A stretch of 41,265 bases of DNA from a virus: IMG/VR virus record IMGVR_UViG_3300008954_002049, positions 1 through 41,265 of that record; one strand, written 5' to 3'. The notes beneath the pieces are model-generated. The model was given only the letters and a program-made list of their open reading frames with translations, was not told where the DNA came from and did not search any database. Shown here piece by piece: positions 22,278 through 31,600 of this stretch. The stretch's first letter is position 1. Each line of letters begins with the position of its first letter. Made by a program: the position numbers and the translations under genes.

Positions 22278-25200
22278 CGCTACCTCCAGCGCGAGCGTCT
22301 TCTACCAGCCCGTCAAAGACTTCCCGAAGCTCGTTGATCTCCTCGATAATCTCCTCGTTCTCCTCTTCTTCGTCCCCCTCCCCTTTGATCCTCTTCCCGA
22401 GGATAGCTTCGACCAGCTTGAGCTTCTTCCGACAGGTCCCCAGAGTCCGCTCATCCACGGTCCCCCGTGCAATCAGGTGGATCGCATAGACCATGTCATG
22501 CAAGATCCCGATCCGAATCATCCGACCGAGAATCTGCAAGTAAATCCCAGCCGACCAGGGCGTGTCCAGAAAGACGATCGCCTTCGCTGCCTGGAGATTG
22601 ATGCTATCGGAACCCGCCTTGGTAATCCAGACGATATTCACCCCGGAATCGTGAGCCTGGAAGGCGTCCATCGCAGCCTGTCGAGCCGCGATGGTGTTCT
22701 CATCTCCGGTCACCCGGACTGACTTGACCTTGAGCTTCTTCTCCAGCCAGGGCTTCCCGAAGTTCACCATCTCCTTGAATCGGGTGTAGATGATGACCTT
22801 CTGACCTTCCAACTCCCCGCCCGGAGCCAGGAGGTCAGCCAACACGTCCAGCTTCTCAGACGTCTCCTCGTCGAAGCCGATGAGGCAGGGGTGATTCACA
22901 ATCTCCTGGCAGTAGGTGATCGCGGTGAGATGCGTGGTCTCTCTCAGCTCACCGTCTCCAACCTCCAGCAACCCCTCCAACGCCTCCGCGTATTTAGCCG
23001 CCTGGAAGGAGGTGAGCCCGTGGCGGATTTCTTTGATCTGAAGCGGCGGGAGATCCTGCGCTACCTGGAACTTCGCCCTTCCCAGGTGGAAGGGGTCGAT
23101 CTTGGCCTTGAACCGAGCGATATCCTTCGGCCGATACCCTCGGATAACCGGGACCTTCCTGCCTCGACCGATCGGCTGCATCTGGACGATGCAGTAGTCG
23201 TTCATAAAGGCGTTCCGGCTGTGGGTAAACAACCCAGGGACCAGCACCTTCATGATCCCAAACCCTTCCATCAGGTTGTTCTGAATCAGCGTCGCTGTCA
23301 TTCCCCAGACGCGGTTTGCCCTCTCCACCCCCCCGAGGTGCCTCATGATCTGGTGAATCTGAGACGACGGATTCTTGAACGCCTGACAGTTTGACACCAG
23401 GGTGCCGTTGGCAAAGAAATTGTGGTTACCTTCGACCTCCAAGTCATAGACATATCGGTCTTTCTTGGGGTCAGATGGAACCCAAGTTCCGGTCTCTGTG
23501 ACCCAATCCAGAATTGTTCTTTGCTGGGGACGGGTGTCAAAGTCGGAAGCCCTGGCACAAGTCTTTTCAGGAAACTTGTACATGACTCCAGGAAACCCAC
23601 ATGGAAGCAGGTTCAGGAACACTGATGTTGCTTGGTCATTGAGATAAAGGAGGAGGTGCCCTCTCTTAGACACCTTGATTTGTGCCTTGACCCCCCACTT
23701 CCACCACAACCACCCAGCCAACAGCTCAACCTCGCCCCTGTCAAACCCACTTGTATGGAGTGTGACTCGGCGGGTCCTACCGTCTTTGCAAACGTGCTCA
23801 TTCAGGGAGCCGTCATCGGCATACCACACAGCCAAACCAAGAGGCCCAACATGATTTAGCCAAGAGGCTGTGATCCTCTTACCACCTTGCCAAACGCGGT
23901 TCTGCACCGCCCAAGAAGTGACAGCCTCATTGGTTTGGAGCTTGAATCGAGCATAACCCTTCGGCTGTCCGTCTGTTCTAGGGAAGCCGCCGTTGGCTGA
24001 TGTGTCTACCTCCGACACCCCCAGAGACTTCAAGATTTCTCGCTTGAAAATCAGGTAGTCCTTCTGGACCTCAGAATGGCCGAAGGCCACTCCGACCCGG
24101 ACGTTGTTTGGATAGGCTAGACTGGAGTCCCCCAACAAAGCCCCGAAAATGACTTGCCATTGATCCTCAGAAGGGACATTTGAGCAGAGGTGTTGTACCT
24201 TGGAGCCTTCTTTGAGACGACTCGCCAGAACCTTTCCTCCCTCGGGGGTATAGAACTTGTGGGTGCTGGTGACACGAAGCCGTCCCCCGAACCGAAAACC
24301 GAGATGGAGTAGGTTTCTTCTCCGGCCCCTTTGGAAGGGAACCCGATGCCAATCAACAACTCTCTTCGGCTCGACCTCTCCTGTTTCTGGGTTCCAAGAA
24401 AGAACCTCAACAGGTAATTTCTGAGAGACAATCTTCCCGATTAACTCGGTACTACCGTCCGCTAGGAGGACGGGGGTGTGGTACTGGAAGCACTCATCTG
24501 CGATGAGGATGTAGTCTTGCCACCCCTGCATCTGCCGGAAGTCCCGCCGGACAGACCCGTAGCCCATAACCAGGACCGGATAGCGATCCTTCTCCTGCCA
24601 AGCCTTATATGCCTTCTTCCTCTTCACGGGGGTCCCCGCGGAGACGACCGGATCGACCACCCGGGTGAAATTCTTAAAAGCGAGAGCCCACTGAGTGACA
24701 GCGGACTTGTTGCAGATAATGATCACTTTGCGAGTGGGATCCTCGATTTCCCAGAGGAAGCAGAGGGCCGCGATCACCTCTAAGGTGTTGTGGTTGACTA
24801 AGCCGTTACCCACGAAGCAGTGGCGGGGGTCATCCACCTCAATGTCCACAACCTCCTTGAACCCGGTTTTGATGGATTCGATGGGGTCGTAGAAAAACCT
24901 CCGTGATAGAAGCTTTTCGATGCCCTTATAGGCAGGGTGGTCCTTAGCCACCCCCACCTCGTAGGCCACCTCCAGCATCCACTCCAGAAACCCGTAGGTA
25001 GGGTTCCTGCGCCTAGCCCGGACGTGGGTGAGCGTGTTGTAGAAGGAGGACCCCCATCGAGTGCTAATCGAGAACCCATGCTTCTTGCAGCCGACAAGAA
25101 TCTCCGACCGCAACAGCTCGACAGCACCCCAAGCGAACGGGACAATATCGTGGTTGGGGTTGGACTTGTTCGGGATGGCTCCCGCCAAACTACTCTTCTT

Positions 25201-26349
25201 ACGAGAGGAGATGAAACCCACCTCGGCCTCGAAAATCCGGGCGTCCTCCCCGAACATTGTGAGCCGCCAGTAGGTGTGGTCGCGACCCTGGACCATCTTG
25301 GGGGAACGATTGGAGACGATTCCCAGGCGCAAGAGGAGGAGTTGAACCTCTCGAAGAAGCCTCTCAGAGGCGGAGCTGATCTCCACACCACCAGAAACAA
25401 CGGACCCCTCTCCCTCAAACAGACCTCGGAGGAACGCTACCTGTGAATCCCGGGTCCCGATCATGACGGGGTCAGGAACGCGCTTGTCAGCGGGCAAGCC
25501 GTAGTCCACCCCCATCCCCTCCAGATACTTGCGGAGGTAGACGCTATCGATCCGCATCTCTTTCTGGTCGGACTCCTTGCCCCATCCGAACTGCTCCGCC
25601 AGGAGCCCCTGAATGTCTCGATGAACCGCTGGATTCTTCTCGGGACACTGCGAGATAGTGAACACGTAGGGGTGATTCACCCAGGCTTCCCCCACGATGT
25701 ATCCGAGCAAACGGGCTAGGCTCGGGTTGAGCTGCGTAGGGACAGAATACACCTTGGCGTTAGGGGCCACGGTGGGGAGCCGGAGCGGGGGCTCCTCGTC
25801 GGGGAACTGCGTAGGAGTCCTGTCCACGCAGAGGTAGTCCCCGACTTCCAGTTCTCCTGTCTTGATGAACTGCTCTCCCGTGATCCCCCTCACGAACAGA
25901 GGGTGGACCAGTGAGCCCTCAACCTCGAATCCGTAGCGGCTCCGCACCCTCCGGGTCGGCTTGTTCCCGCAGTAGTAGAAGCTCTTGACCAGGACCATGT
26001 CGGACCCGATCCGAACCTGAACCCCAGAGCCCTCCAGGGAGGCGAAGGAGTCGGGGTCCATAGGACCCGGCTGGAGATCCCCGATGGGGACCAGCCCCCT
26101 ATTGGTGTCCAGCAGGGTGTCTTTCGTGACGCACTTACCCAAGCCCGTGTCGTCCCCCACCAGGAACCTCTTCATGGAGAGGAGATGGACGACCATCTGG
26201 GCCTGATAGTAGCGGAGGGAGAAAGGCTTCTCGGTCCCGTCTAGTGCCTTGTACGAGGGCACCATCAGCGACGAGGCCCGGAGAACCAAGTCCTCTTTCT
26301 CCCGGACAGCTTTCAGCTTCTCATAAGTGGCAGCCAGTACGGGATCCAT
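22270..26349 (-). CDS. SNF2-family helicase interrupted by two inteins
   Basis: 1359 residues from ATG 26349 (AGGAGG just before it); a GTG at 26379 is possible. After splicing the enzyme would be about 542 residues. Motif I VGDDTGLGK is followed directly by intein 1 (residues 73-521), resuming at TLEVIAAL. Motif II IADE is followed by intein 2 (620-987), resuming at CQAFKNPSSQ. Then MTATLIQNN (motif III), VIIYTRFKEMV, GSDSINLQAAKAIVFLDTPW and QILGRMIRIG (motif VI) complete an SNF2 helicase. Acidic Glu-rich tail (EGDEEEENEE). Probably a DNA translocase in replication or repair. Confidence 0.93.
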   Translation of the reverse strand: MDPVLAATYEKLKAVREKEDLVLRASSLMVPSYKALDGTEKPFSLRYYQAQMVVHLLSMKRFLVGDDTGLGKCVTKDTLLDTNRGLVPIGDLQPGPMDPDSFASLEGSGVQVRIGSDMVLVKSFYYCGNKPTRRVRSRYGFEVEGSLVHPLFVRGITGEQFIKTGELEVGDYLCVDRTPTQFPDEEPPLRLPTVAPNAKVYSVPTQLNPSLARLLGYIVGEAWVNHPYVFTISQCPEKNPAVHRDIQGLLAEQFGWGKESDQKEMRIDSVYLRKYLEGMGVDYGLPADKRVPDPVMIGTRDSQVAFLRGLFEGEGSVVSGGVEISSASERLLREVQLLLLRLGIVSNRSPKMVQGRDHTYWRLTMFGEDARIFEAEVGFISSRKKSSLAGAIPNKSNPNHDIVPFAWGAVELLRSEILVGCKKHGFSISTRWGSSFYNTLTHVRARRRNPTYGFLEWMLEVAYEVGVAKDHPAYKGIEKLLSRRFFYDPIESIKTGFKEVVDIEVDDPRHCFVGNGLVNHNTLEVIAALCFLWEIEDPTRKVIIICNKSAVTQWALAFKNFTRVVDPVVSAGTPVKRKKAYKAWQEKDRYPVLVMGYGSVRRDFRQMQGWQDYILIADECFQYHTPVLLADGSTELIGKIVSQKLPVEVLSWNPETGEVEPKRVVDWHRVPFQRGRRRNLLHLGFRFGGRLRVTSTHKFYTPEGGKVLASRLKEGSKVQHLCSNVPSEDQWQVIFGALLGDSSLAYPNNVRVGVAFGHSEVQKDYLIFKREILKSLGVSEVDTSANGGFPRTDGQPKGYARFKLQTNEAVTSWAVQNRVWQGGKRITASWLNHVGPLGLAVWYADDGSLNEHVCKDGRTRRVTLHTSGFDRGEVELLAGWLWWKWGVKAQIKVSKRGHLLLYLNDQATSVFLNLLPCGFPGVMYKFPEKTCARASDFDTRPQQRTILDWVTETGTWVPSDPKKDRYVYDLEVEGNHNFFANGTLVSNCQAFKNPSSQIHQIMRHLGGVERANRVWGMTATLIQNNLMEGFGIMKVLVPGLFTHSRNAFMNDYCIVQMQPIGRGRKVPVIRGYRPKDIARFKAKIDPFHLGRAKFQVAQDLPPLQIKEIRHGLTSFQAAKYAEALEGLLEVGDGELRETTHLTAITYCQEIVNHPCLIGFDEETSEKLDVLADLLAPGGELEGQKVIIYTRFKEMVNFGKPWLEKKLKVKSVRVTGDENTIAARQAAMDAFQAHDSGVNIVWITKAGSDSINLQAAKAIVFLDTPWSAGIYLQILGRMIRIGILHDMVYAIHLIARGTVDERTLGTCRKKLKLVEAILGKRIKGEGDEEEENEEIIEEINELREVFDGLVEDARAGGSDG
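23389..24492 (-). other. Intein 2 in SNF2 motif II (368 residues, LAGLIDADG-type)
   Basis: Starts CFQYHTPVLLADG after Asp-Glu of the DExx box, has block B LRVTSTHKFYTPEGG, LAGLIDADG-like segments VIFGALLGDSS and GLAVWYADDGSL, and ends GNHNFFANGTLVSN before Cys+1. The terminal residues are intact, so splicing and possibly homing activity are expected. Confidence 0.9.
24787..26133 (-). other. Intein 1 in SNF2 Walker A (449 residues, LAGLIDADG-type)
   Basis: Starts CVTKDTLLDTNRG after GLGK of motif I, has LAGLIDADG-like segments LARLLGYIVGEAWV and FLRGLFEGEGSV, and ends HCFVGNGLVNHN before Thr+1. Junction residues are intact. Confidence 0.9.
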
Positions 26350-26391
26350 AAGCCTCCTCGGGACCCCTCCCTCTACCACACCGGGAGGCTT
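26350..26391 (-). promoter_or_regulatory. RBS-covering hairpin before the SNF2 helicase
   Basis: AAGCCTCC (26350-26357) and GGAGGCTT (26384-26391) form a perfect 8-bp stem. On the minus strand the 3' arm contains the GGAGG ribosome-binding site directly before ATG 26349, so folding would mask it. No T tract follows, which argues against a terminator. Confidence 0.5.
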
Positions 26392-26415
26392 CTTAGCCCC
26401 CCGACTGCGTCAACC

Positions 26416-26997
26416 TTACCGAGTCTCCGACCACCCGAAGAGCACCGTCCTCAGCAAGACCCCCTTGCTGAACCACTGAGGTCGCTTGTCCACCGCTTCT
26501 GTAAGACGAAGTTTGATGTATCGAGTCAGATTTGCCCCCGTAGGTGCAGAGGGGTGTGCCCTCTCTAGTACCCGGGTCATATCTTTCCTCTTTGTTTTCA
26601 CGAGGTTATCGACCAAGGAGCTAATCCTCGGCCGGAGGCTCTGGACTGACCACGCCCCGAGAGCGTCCGCGGCGTTGAAGAGATTGTCCTCTGATCCCTC
26701 AGGGGGGACATGCACCTGCCCCCAGGTGGCGGAACCTCCGGCTTGCCACACCGAGAGGAGCACACGAAGTCCTGGAGAATAATGACCTGACGACTGGAGA
26801 GACCGCTTCCCCGCAGGGCTCGCGAGGCTGTACCGGAAGTACCCCCTGTCCAGGTTGTGTACCACGGCGATCCGATCGATCTGCTGCTCGATCTCAGGCA
26901 CCAGTCGAGGAAGCCCCGCGAGAACCGCCTCCCCGAGCCCGATCAGGATTCGATTGCGGGGCGTCCTGGCCTCGCGAATGGTCTCCAAGAAATTCAT
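26416..26997 (-). CDS. Unknown 193-residue protein
   Basis: ATG at 26997 has GGAGG 5 nt upstream and overlaps the previous stop region; the longer version to 27084 would overlap by 86 bases. Charged helical N-terminus (FLETIREARTPRNRI), then mixed regions. No family recognised. Lies between the structural and replication genes. Confidence 0.6.
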   Translation of the reverse strand: MNFLETIREARTPRNRILIGLGEAVLAGLPRLVPEIEQQIDRIAVVHNLDRGYFRYSLASPAGKRSLQSSGHYSPGLRVLLSVWQAGGSATWGQVHVPPEGSEDNLFNAADALGAWSVQSLRPRISSLVDNLVKTKRKDMTRVLERAHPSAPTGANLTRYIKLRLTEAVDKRPQWFSKGVLLRTVLFGWSETR

Positions 26998-26998
26998 T

Positions 26999-27778
26999 TC
27001 AGCCTCCAATTTCCACGATAAGCCTTCCGGGCCCTTCAATCGCCAGGGAAGCTCCTTGAGCTGTTTGAACCGCGGCGACTCCACCCGTGGCGATGGTCCT
27101 CACGACGCCGGGAGCCACCACGTATCCCCAGCGACGCGATGCCTTCCCGGAGACGCTCTCGGGGATCTCACCGAGGGCAACCGCAGCCTTCGTGAGCGGC
27201 TGCCCCTGGAGCCCCAGGGAACGCAAAGCTGAACTGGTCCGCGGGCCGATGATCCCATCCACGGGACCGCAAGGAGCCCCGAGTCGATGGAGCTGGGCTT
27301 GGACAAATCGCTCCGTCGTCTTGCCCCCACCCCAGGTCCCCACATCCACCTGTGCCGCCGCACATACGGACTTCCAGGCGACTTCCCCTCTCCCCTCGCC
27401 CAGGAGAGAATCATACAACCTCTGCCAGGGTCCGAAAAAGTGAAACACGCCCTGCGTAGGGCTCGGGAGGGGGTATCGATCGAAGGGCGTAAACCCCAGG
27501 GGGATGACCAACCCCCAGAGAGCCTCCAGGGACTCCTGAGACGCTCTACCGGCTACCTCCAGGGTCAGGGTCACCTCCCGCCCTGAACGCCGAAGAGAGA
27601 GGCTCTCAGGCAGCCCTGTGAGACCCGCATCCGTCTTGACCTGGGTTCTCCGAACCCCTGTCGCTGTCAGGGCTCCGAAGCCTCTCTCAGCAGCTCGCCT
27701 GTTGGCCTGACGCAGTCCTTCCACGAGGTCCGGCGTAAACACCGAGGAGCGAGTGCTGATCAGGGAGGTTCGGAACAT
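26999..27778 (-). CDS. Peptidoglycan-binding-domain protein
   Basis: 259 residues. FVQAQLHRLGAPCGPVDGIIG then PRTSSALRSLG (about 155-187) matches the PG_binding_1 fold (DG-x-x-G-x-x-T signature), which grips cell wall. The rest (N-terminal 150 residues, C-terminal beta-rich part) is unrecognised; no clear catalytic domain of an endolysin is visible. It follows a holin-like gene and precedes an unknown gene, so it could be part of lysis or of a tail tip. Its RBS AGGAG sits in a hairpin. Confidence 0.65.
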   Translation of the reverse strand: MFRTSLISTRSSVFTPDLVEGLRQANRRAAERGFGALTATGVRRTQVKTDAGLTGLPESLSLRRSGREVTLTLEVAGRASQESLEALWGLVIPLGFTPFDRYPLPSPTQGVFHFFGPWQRLYDSLLGEGRGEVAWKSVCAAAQVDVGTWGGGKTTERFVQAQLHRLGAPCGPVDGIIGPRTSSALRSLGLQGQPLTKAAVALGEIPESVSGKASRRWGYVVAPGVVRTIATGGVAAVQTAQGASLAIEGPGRLIVEIGG

Positions 27779-27786
27779 CCAGGGGT

Positions 27787-27812
27787 CTCCTATCCCGAGA
27801 GGGGCATAGGAG
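27787..27812 (-). promoter_or_regulatory. RBS-covering hairpin before the PG-binding gene
   Basis: CTCCTAT (27787-27793) and ATAGGAG (27806-27812) form a perfect 7-bp stem with a 12-nt loop. On the minus strand the 3' arm holds the AGGAG ribosome-binding site for ATG 27778. The string AGGAGACC recurs here as at 2716 and 4175. Confidence 0.5.
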
Positions 27813-27820
27813 GTATACCG

Positions 27821-28294
27821 CTAGGGCCCCTTGGGCTGGAGAGCCCCGATATGCTTGAAGAGAGCTTCCCACCCCCCGATCGCCGCGAGTCCCGCGGTCA
27901 ATCCCTGCATCAGGGCAGCGTCAACCGCGGCGTTTGCTGAGAGGGCCGCCCCCGTGGTTCCGAGTACGGCGAGGCTCAAAGTCACCCACGGCACCGCTTT
28001 CTTAGGGACCTTGTTCTTCAAGGCGTACTTTCGAGCCAGAGCTACCAGGATGCTGAGGAGCAGGCCGACCACCACCGGCCAGGACTTGCTATCCAGGGCT
28101 CCCACAAGAAGCCCGACTTCGTCTGCGACCTCCTGAAGGGCTTCAGCTCCCTCGACAATCGCCTCTTCAATCTCCTCCGGATTCGGAGCGTCTCCCACCC
28201 GCTCCACGGGTGCCGGCTCAGACGGAGGGCTATCCTGTCCATAAGCGACAGGGGAGGCCAAAGAGACCATCAGGAAGAAGTAGAGAAATCGCAT
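27821..28294 (-). CDS. Membrane protein, holin-like
   Basis: 157 residues from ATG at 28294 (GAGGA 6 nt upstream), preferred over a TTG at 28306. Signal-peptide-like start MRFLYFFLMVSLASPVAYG, an acidic, proline-rich stretch, then membrane segments WPVVVGLLLSILVALARKY and WVTLSLAVLGTTGAALSANA and a hydrophobic AALMQGLTAGLAAIGGWEAL region. Together with the neighbouring PG-binding protein this suggests a holin or lysis-related protein; not proven. Confidence 0.6.
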   Translation of the reverse strand: MRFLYFFLMVSLASPVAYGQDSPPSEPAPVERVGDAPNPEEIEEAIVEGAEALQEVADEVGLLVGALDSKSWPVVVGLLLSILVALARKYALKNKVPKKAVPWVTLSLAVLGTTGAALSANAAVDAALMQGLTAGLAAIGGWEALFKHIGALQPKGP

Positions 28295-28302
28295 GGTCGT
28301 CC

Positions 28303-28668
28303 TCAACGATGAGCGAGGATGGTTTCGACAATCCTCGCTTTTGTCATGTCCGGGGTTACGAGAGCACCCTCTCCCCGAGCCACCGTCAGGAGATCGGATT
28401 TAGGGAGACGTTGAAGAGCCGATCGACTCAACAGGATGGGGCTCGGTTCACCGGTCCCGGGGTCGATAGCCCCTGGAGGCGGGGGGCTGTCCGCCCGGTA
28501 GGTCTTAGGCTTACCCAACTCCAACAGCCGTCGCTTCACGTTCTGCCTCTGGTCCTCAGAAAGTCCCGGGTTCAACAAAGCAGACCTGAGCTGAGACCGG
28601 TACCTCGCGAGGTGTTGTTCCCGCAGCTCAAAGGGAACGTCCATCTGACTCAAGAAGTGAGGCATCAA
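28303..28668 (-). CDS. SAP-like domain protein, 121 residues
   Basis: ATG at 28668 overlaps the stop of the giant tail gene. The N-terminal half is helical and basic; a proline-rich linker (ADSPPPPGAIDPG) follows; the last ~40 residues (LQRLPKSDLLTVARGEGA then KARIVETILAHR) resemble a SAP/LEM-type helix-extended-loop-helix. Function unknown. Confidence 0.55.
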   Translation of the reverse strand: MMPHFLSQMDVPFELREQHLARYRSQLRSALLNPGLSEDQRQNVKRRLLELGKPKTYRADSPPPPGAIDPGTGEPSPILLSRSALQRLPKSDLLTVARGEGALVTPDMTKARIVETILAHR

Positions 28669-31600
28669 CCCACCGTGCTAGAGACGTCGCCGCCAGAGTA
28701 GACAGCCAACACAACGCCGGCCACATCGGGCGAACTCCGACGACGACCCTTGACCATCGGCCGCCCCTCAAGCCGATACCTGTCCGCGGCGGCGTAGCCT
28801 TCGCCATATCCGCTCGGGGAGATGATCCCACTCAAGGAGAGACCATCATCCTGAATGCTGCTCCCCAGGAGCCCGTAGGTCGCGACGACCATCTGAACCT
28901 CGTCTCCCTGGCTCACCTGAGCGTTGGTGGAAAACGCCTGCTCGGGGAAGTTCCGGACCAGCATTGCCTTGCAGACCAGGACGCCACCCTTGAGGACCGG
29001 CTTGAGGCTGGCCTCAAGGGCTCCGCTTACCCAATCCACGGGACCACCCGGGTTGGGGTCGTCCATGACGAACACGGAGCCCCCGCCGCGATAGAGGCGG
29101 TACTTCTTGCTGCCCGTCGGCTCGTTCACGTCGTGGTACGCCGTGTAGGCCAGGATCCCACCGTCCGCCATCCCGACCCAATGACCCGCCCCACCCGTGA
29201 AACGGGTGTAGGCCCCGCTCCCGCTGTTTGTCAACGGAAGGAGAGTCTGTACCGGCCGAATCCCAGGCGGGAGCGTCTGCATCGCAGATGCTTTGTTGCC
29301 CAGGGGATCCTCGCAAAGGAAGTCGCTGTCCTGAAGGAGAATCCCAAGCGGGAGTCGCTCCGTCATTCCCGTCAAGTCAATCTGAGAGGTGCCCGACCCG
29401 GCGTTCATCACCAGATCAGACCCATCCCGGAGATTCGCCGCCGTCGGGGTGCCCACTCCGGGCTCCGGCGTCGTCGGAGTCAGAAGCTTGAACGCCGCCG
29501 GAGTGTCGTGAGACACCTTGATCCCATTCCCCTGAGCACCTACAGGGACCGCCTCGATCAACAGGACGTCGTCACCCTCCGTCCGCGCCGTCACCACCGC
29601 CGTCAAAGACGTGTGGGCGTTGATCCCAGCGACCAGATTCACGATCGAAGCCGCAGCGTCAGCTCCGACCTGAAACTCAGTTTGGTCCGCAGGGGACCCC
29701 GAAACTGCCGTGAGGGTAATCTTTGTCCCGCTCAAGTTGTAGATGGTCAGAATAGCCCCGGTCAGGGAGCCGTTAGCAATGACCTGAAGGAGAACGGAAG
29801 CCCTTGAGTTGTTTTCCCGCTGGCCCTCACTGAACGCCCTGGGGAGAATCCTCCAGGGGTTCGCGGAGGCTGAAGCCGGCACCCGAGAGGCTGCCGCTGC
29901 GGTGTCCTCCGTGTATCCGACGTCGAGGATCGTCCCGGCCTTGAGCTGGCCTCCGACCTTCCCTGTTCCGAGGGTCGTGTAGAAGTCGATGCTGGCGAGC
30001 ACCTGAACTACTCGCCGGTTGGGGGTCTCGATTTGAAGAACCCCGGAGCTGTCGAATTGCTGAATCGGAGTCGCCAGAGCGTAGGCATCTGAGACAGCGA
30101 TCTGCCCATAGCGATGCTGGTAGTCGCTGGTAGTGCGGGTACTCCCCGCTCGCGTCATGTAGGGGTCCCCCTGATAGACCGTCCGGTCGTATCCGACATA
30201 CACCTGATCGTTAAGGGGTGCCGCAGCGGGGATCGTCATGTTGATCCCTTCCAGCTCCACGTTGGTCCCTTCGGTGACCGCAGCACCGGCCCCCGTGTTC
30301 CTCCGAGCGAGGACGAAGTTGTTCAGGTTGATGAATCCCCGGGCGAAACCGAAGACCACGCACTCAACCACATACTCCAGGTCGTCGAAGGTCTCGCCGG
30401 AGACATAATCCGGGCTCAGGCTGATATCGAGGGCGTTGGACGGAATCACGTAGGTGTGATCGTCCGCGTCGCCGGTCACGTCGTTCGCCCCACCCTTCCG
30501 AATGAACAGGGTTTGAGCCTTGGCGTCCTTCCTCAAGAGGTTGGTCGCCGCGTCTGAAGACACCGTGACCCGGTCGGCGTCGAAAGTCGCCCCACCCTTA
30601 TCGATGAAGTTCCGACGATCATAGACGCCGTAGAGGCGAGCAATACCCAGATAGGGAGGCAGCTCGATCCCCTTCAGAGTCCGTCCGAGATCTGAAGAGA
30701 CTACCGTGGTGTCCGTGACCAGCCGGGCCTGATACGCCGGGGTCGCGGGACCGGCGATGGTTCCATACTCCCCGTAATCCAGACCCGAAGTGCTCCCGGT
30801 CTGGAGGTAGAGAGAGGACACCAGATTCCCAGCGGAGTCGTTGTTCTGCCCGCCCACGACATAGAAGACCGGCTTGGTCTCGTCAGCGTCATCGGTAAAG
30901 AGGTGGTTGATCCCAGGGAGAAAGGTCCCCGTGGTCACCGAGGTGTCATGGTAGGGAATGTCCTGGCGACCAAACCGGGGCATGTACTCCCAGGGGACCA
31001 CGAATCCCATCCTCAGGTTTGAGGTAAAGATCGTCGCCCCATCCTTGTCTGTCCCGATGGTCGGGGCCGGGCCCGGATAAGTGGTCGCGCCGACTAGGCT
31101 GGAAGCCGCCATGTTCACGGAGAACATGGTCATGCTCCGGTCCAAGAAAGGCCGGAAGACAAGAGACTTGCTCCCCTTATCGAAGAAGACCTCAACCTCT
31201 CGATCCTGCTCCGAGAACGCGATGATCTCGCCCCCGTGGGCCGGGGCAGCGGAGCCATCCAGCCCCAGGCCACTCAAACGATTCCAGACCTGGACATGAG
31301 CCGAGTCGAAGTGCGTCTCTGCGGACGCGACCCCGGACTCAGAGGAGAACGTGGAGTCCAGCGTAGACCCCGCCTGCCGGAGATAGTTCGCCCCAGCACT
31401 CCTCACGGCGACGCGGCGGATTTCGTCCGCGACTCTCGCTGTACCGCCACGACCAGGGTGATACAGCAGAGAGGTGGAGAGGATCGCCTTGCTGGCGATC
31501 GGCTGGCTGATCGCGTTGGCCCCGAGCGTCCCCGCTGCCCAGGGAGCGGATCCCGCTCCCTCCAGGTCCGTCAGGACAACACAAGCTGCCGCCTTCCCGT

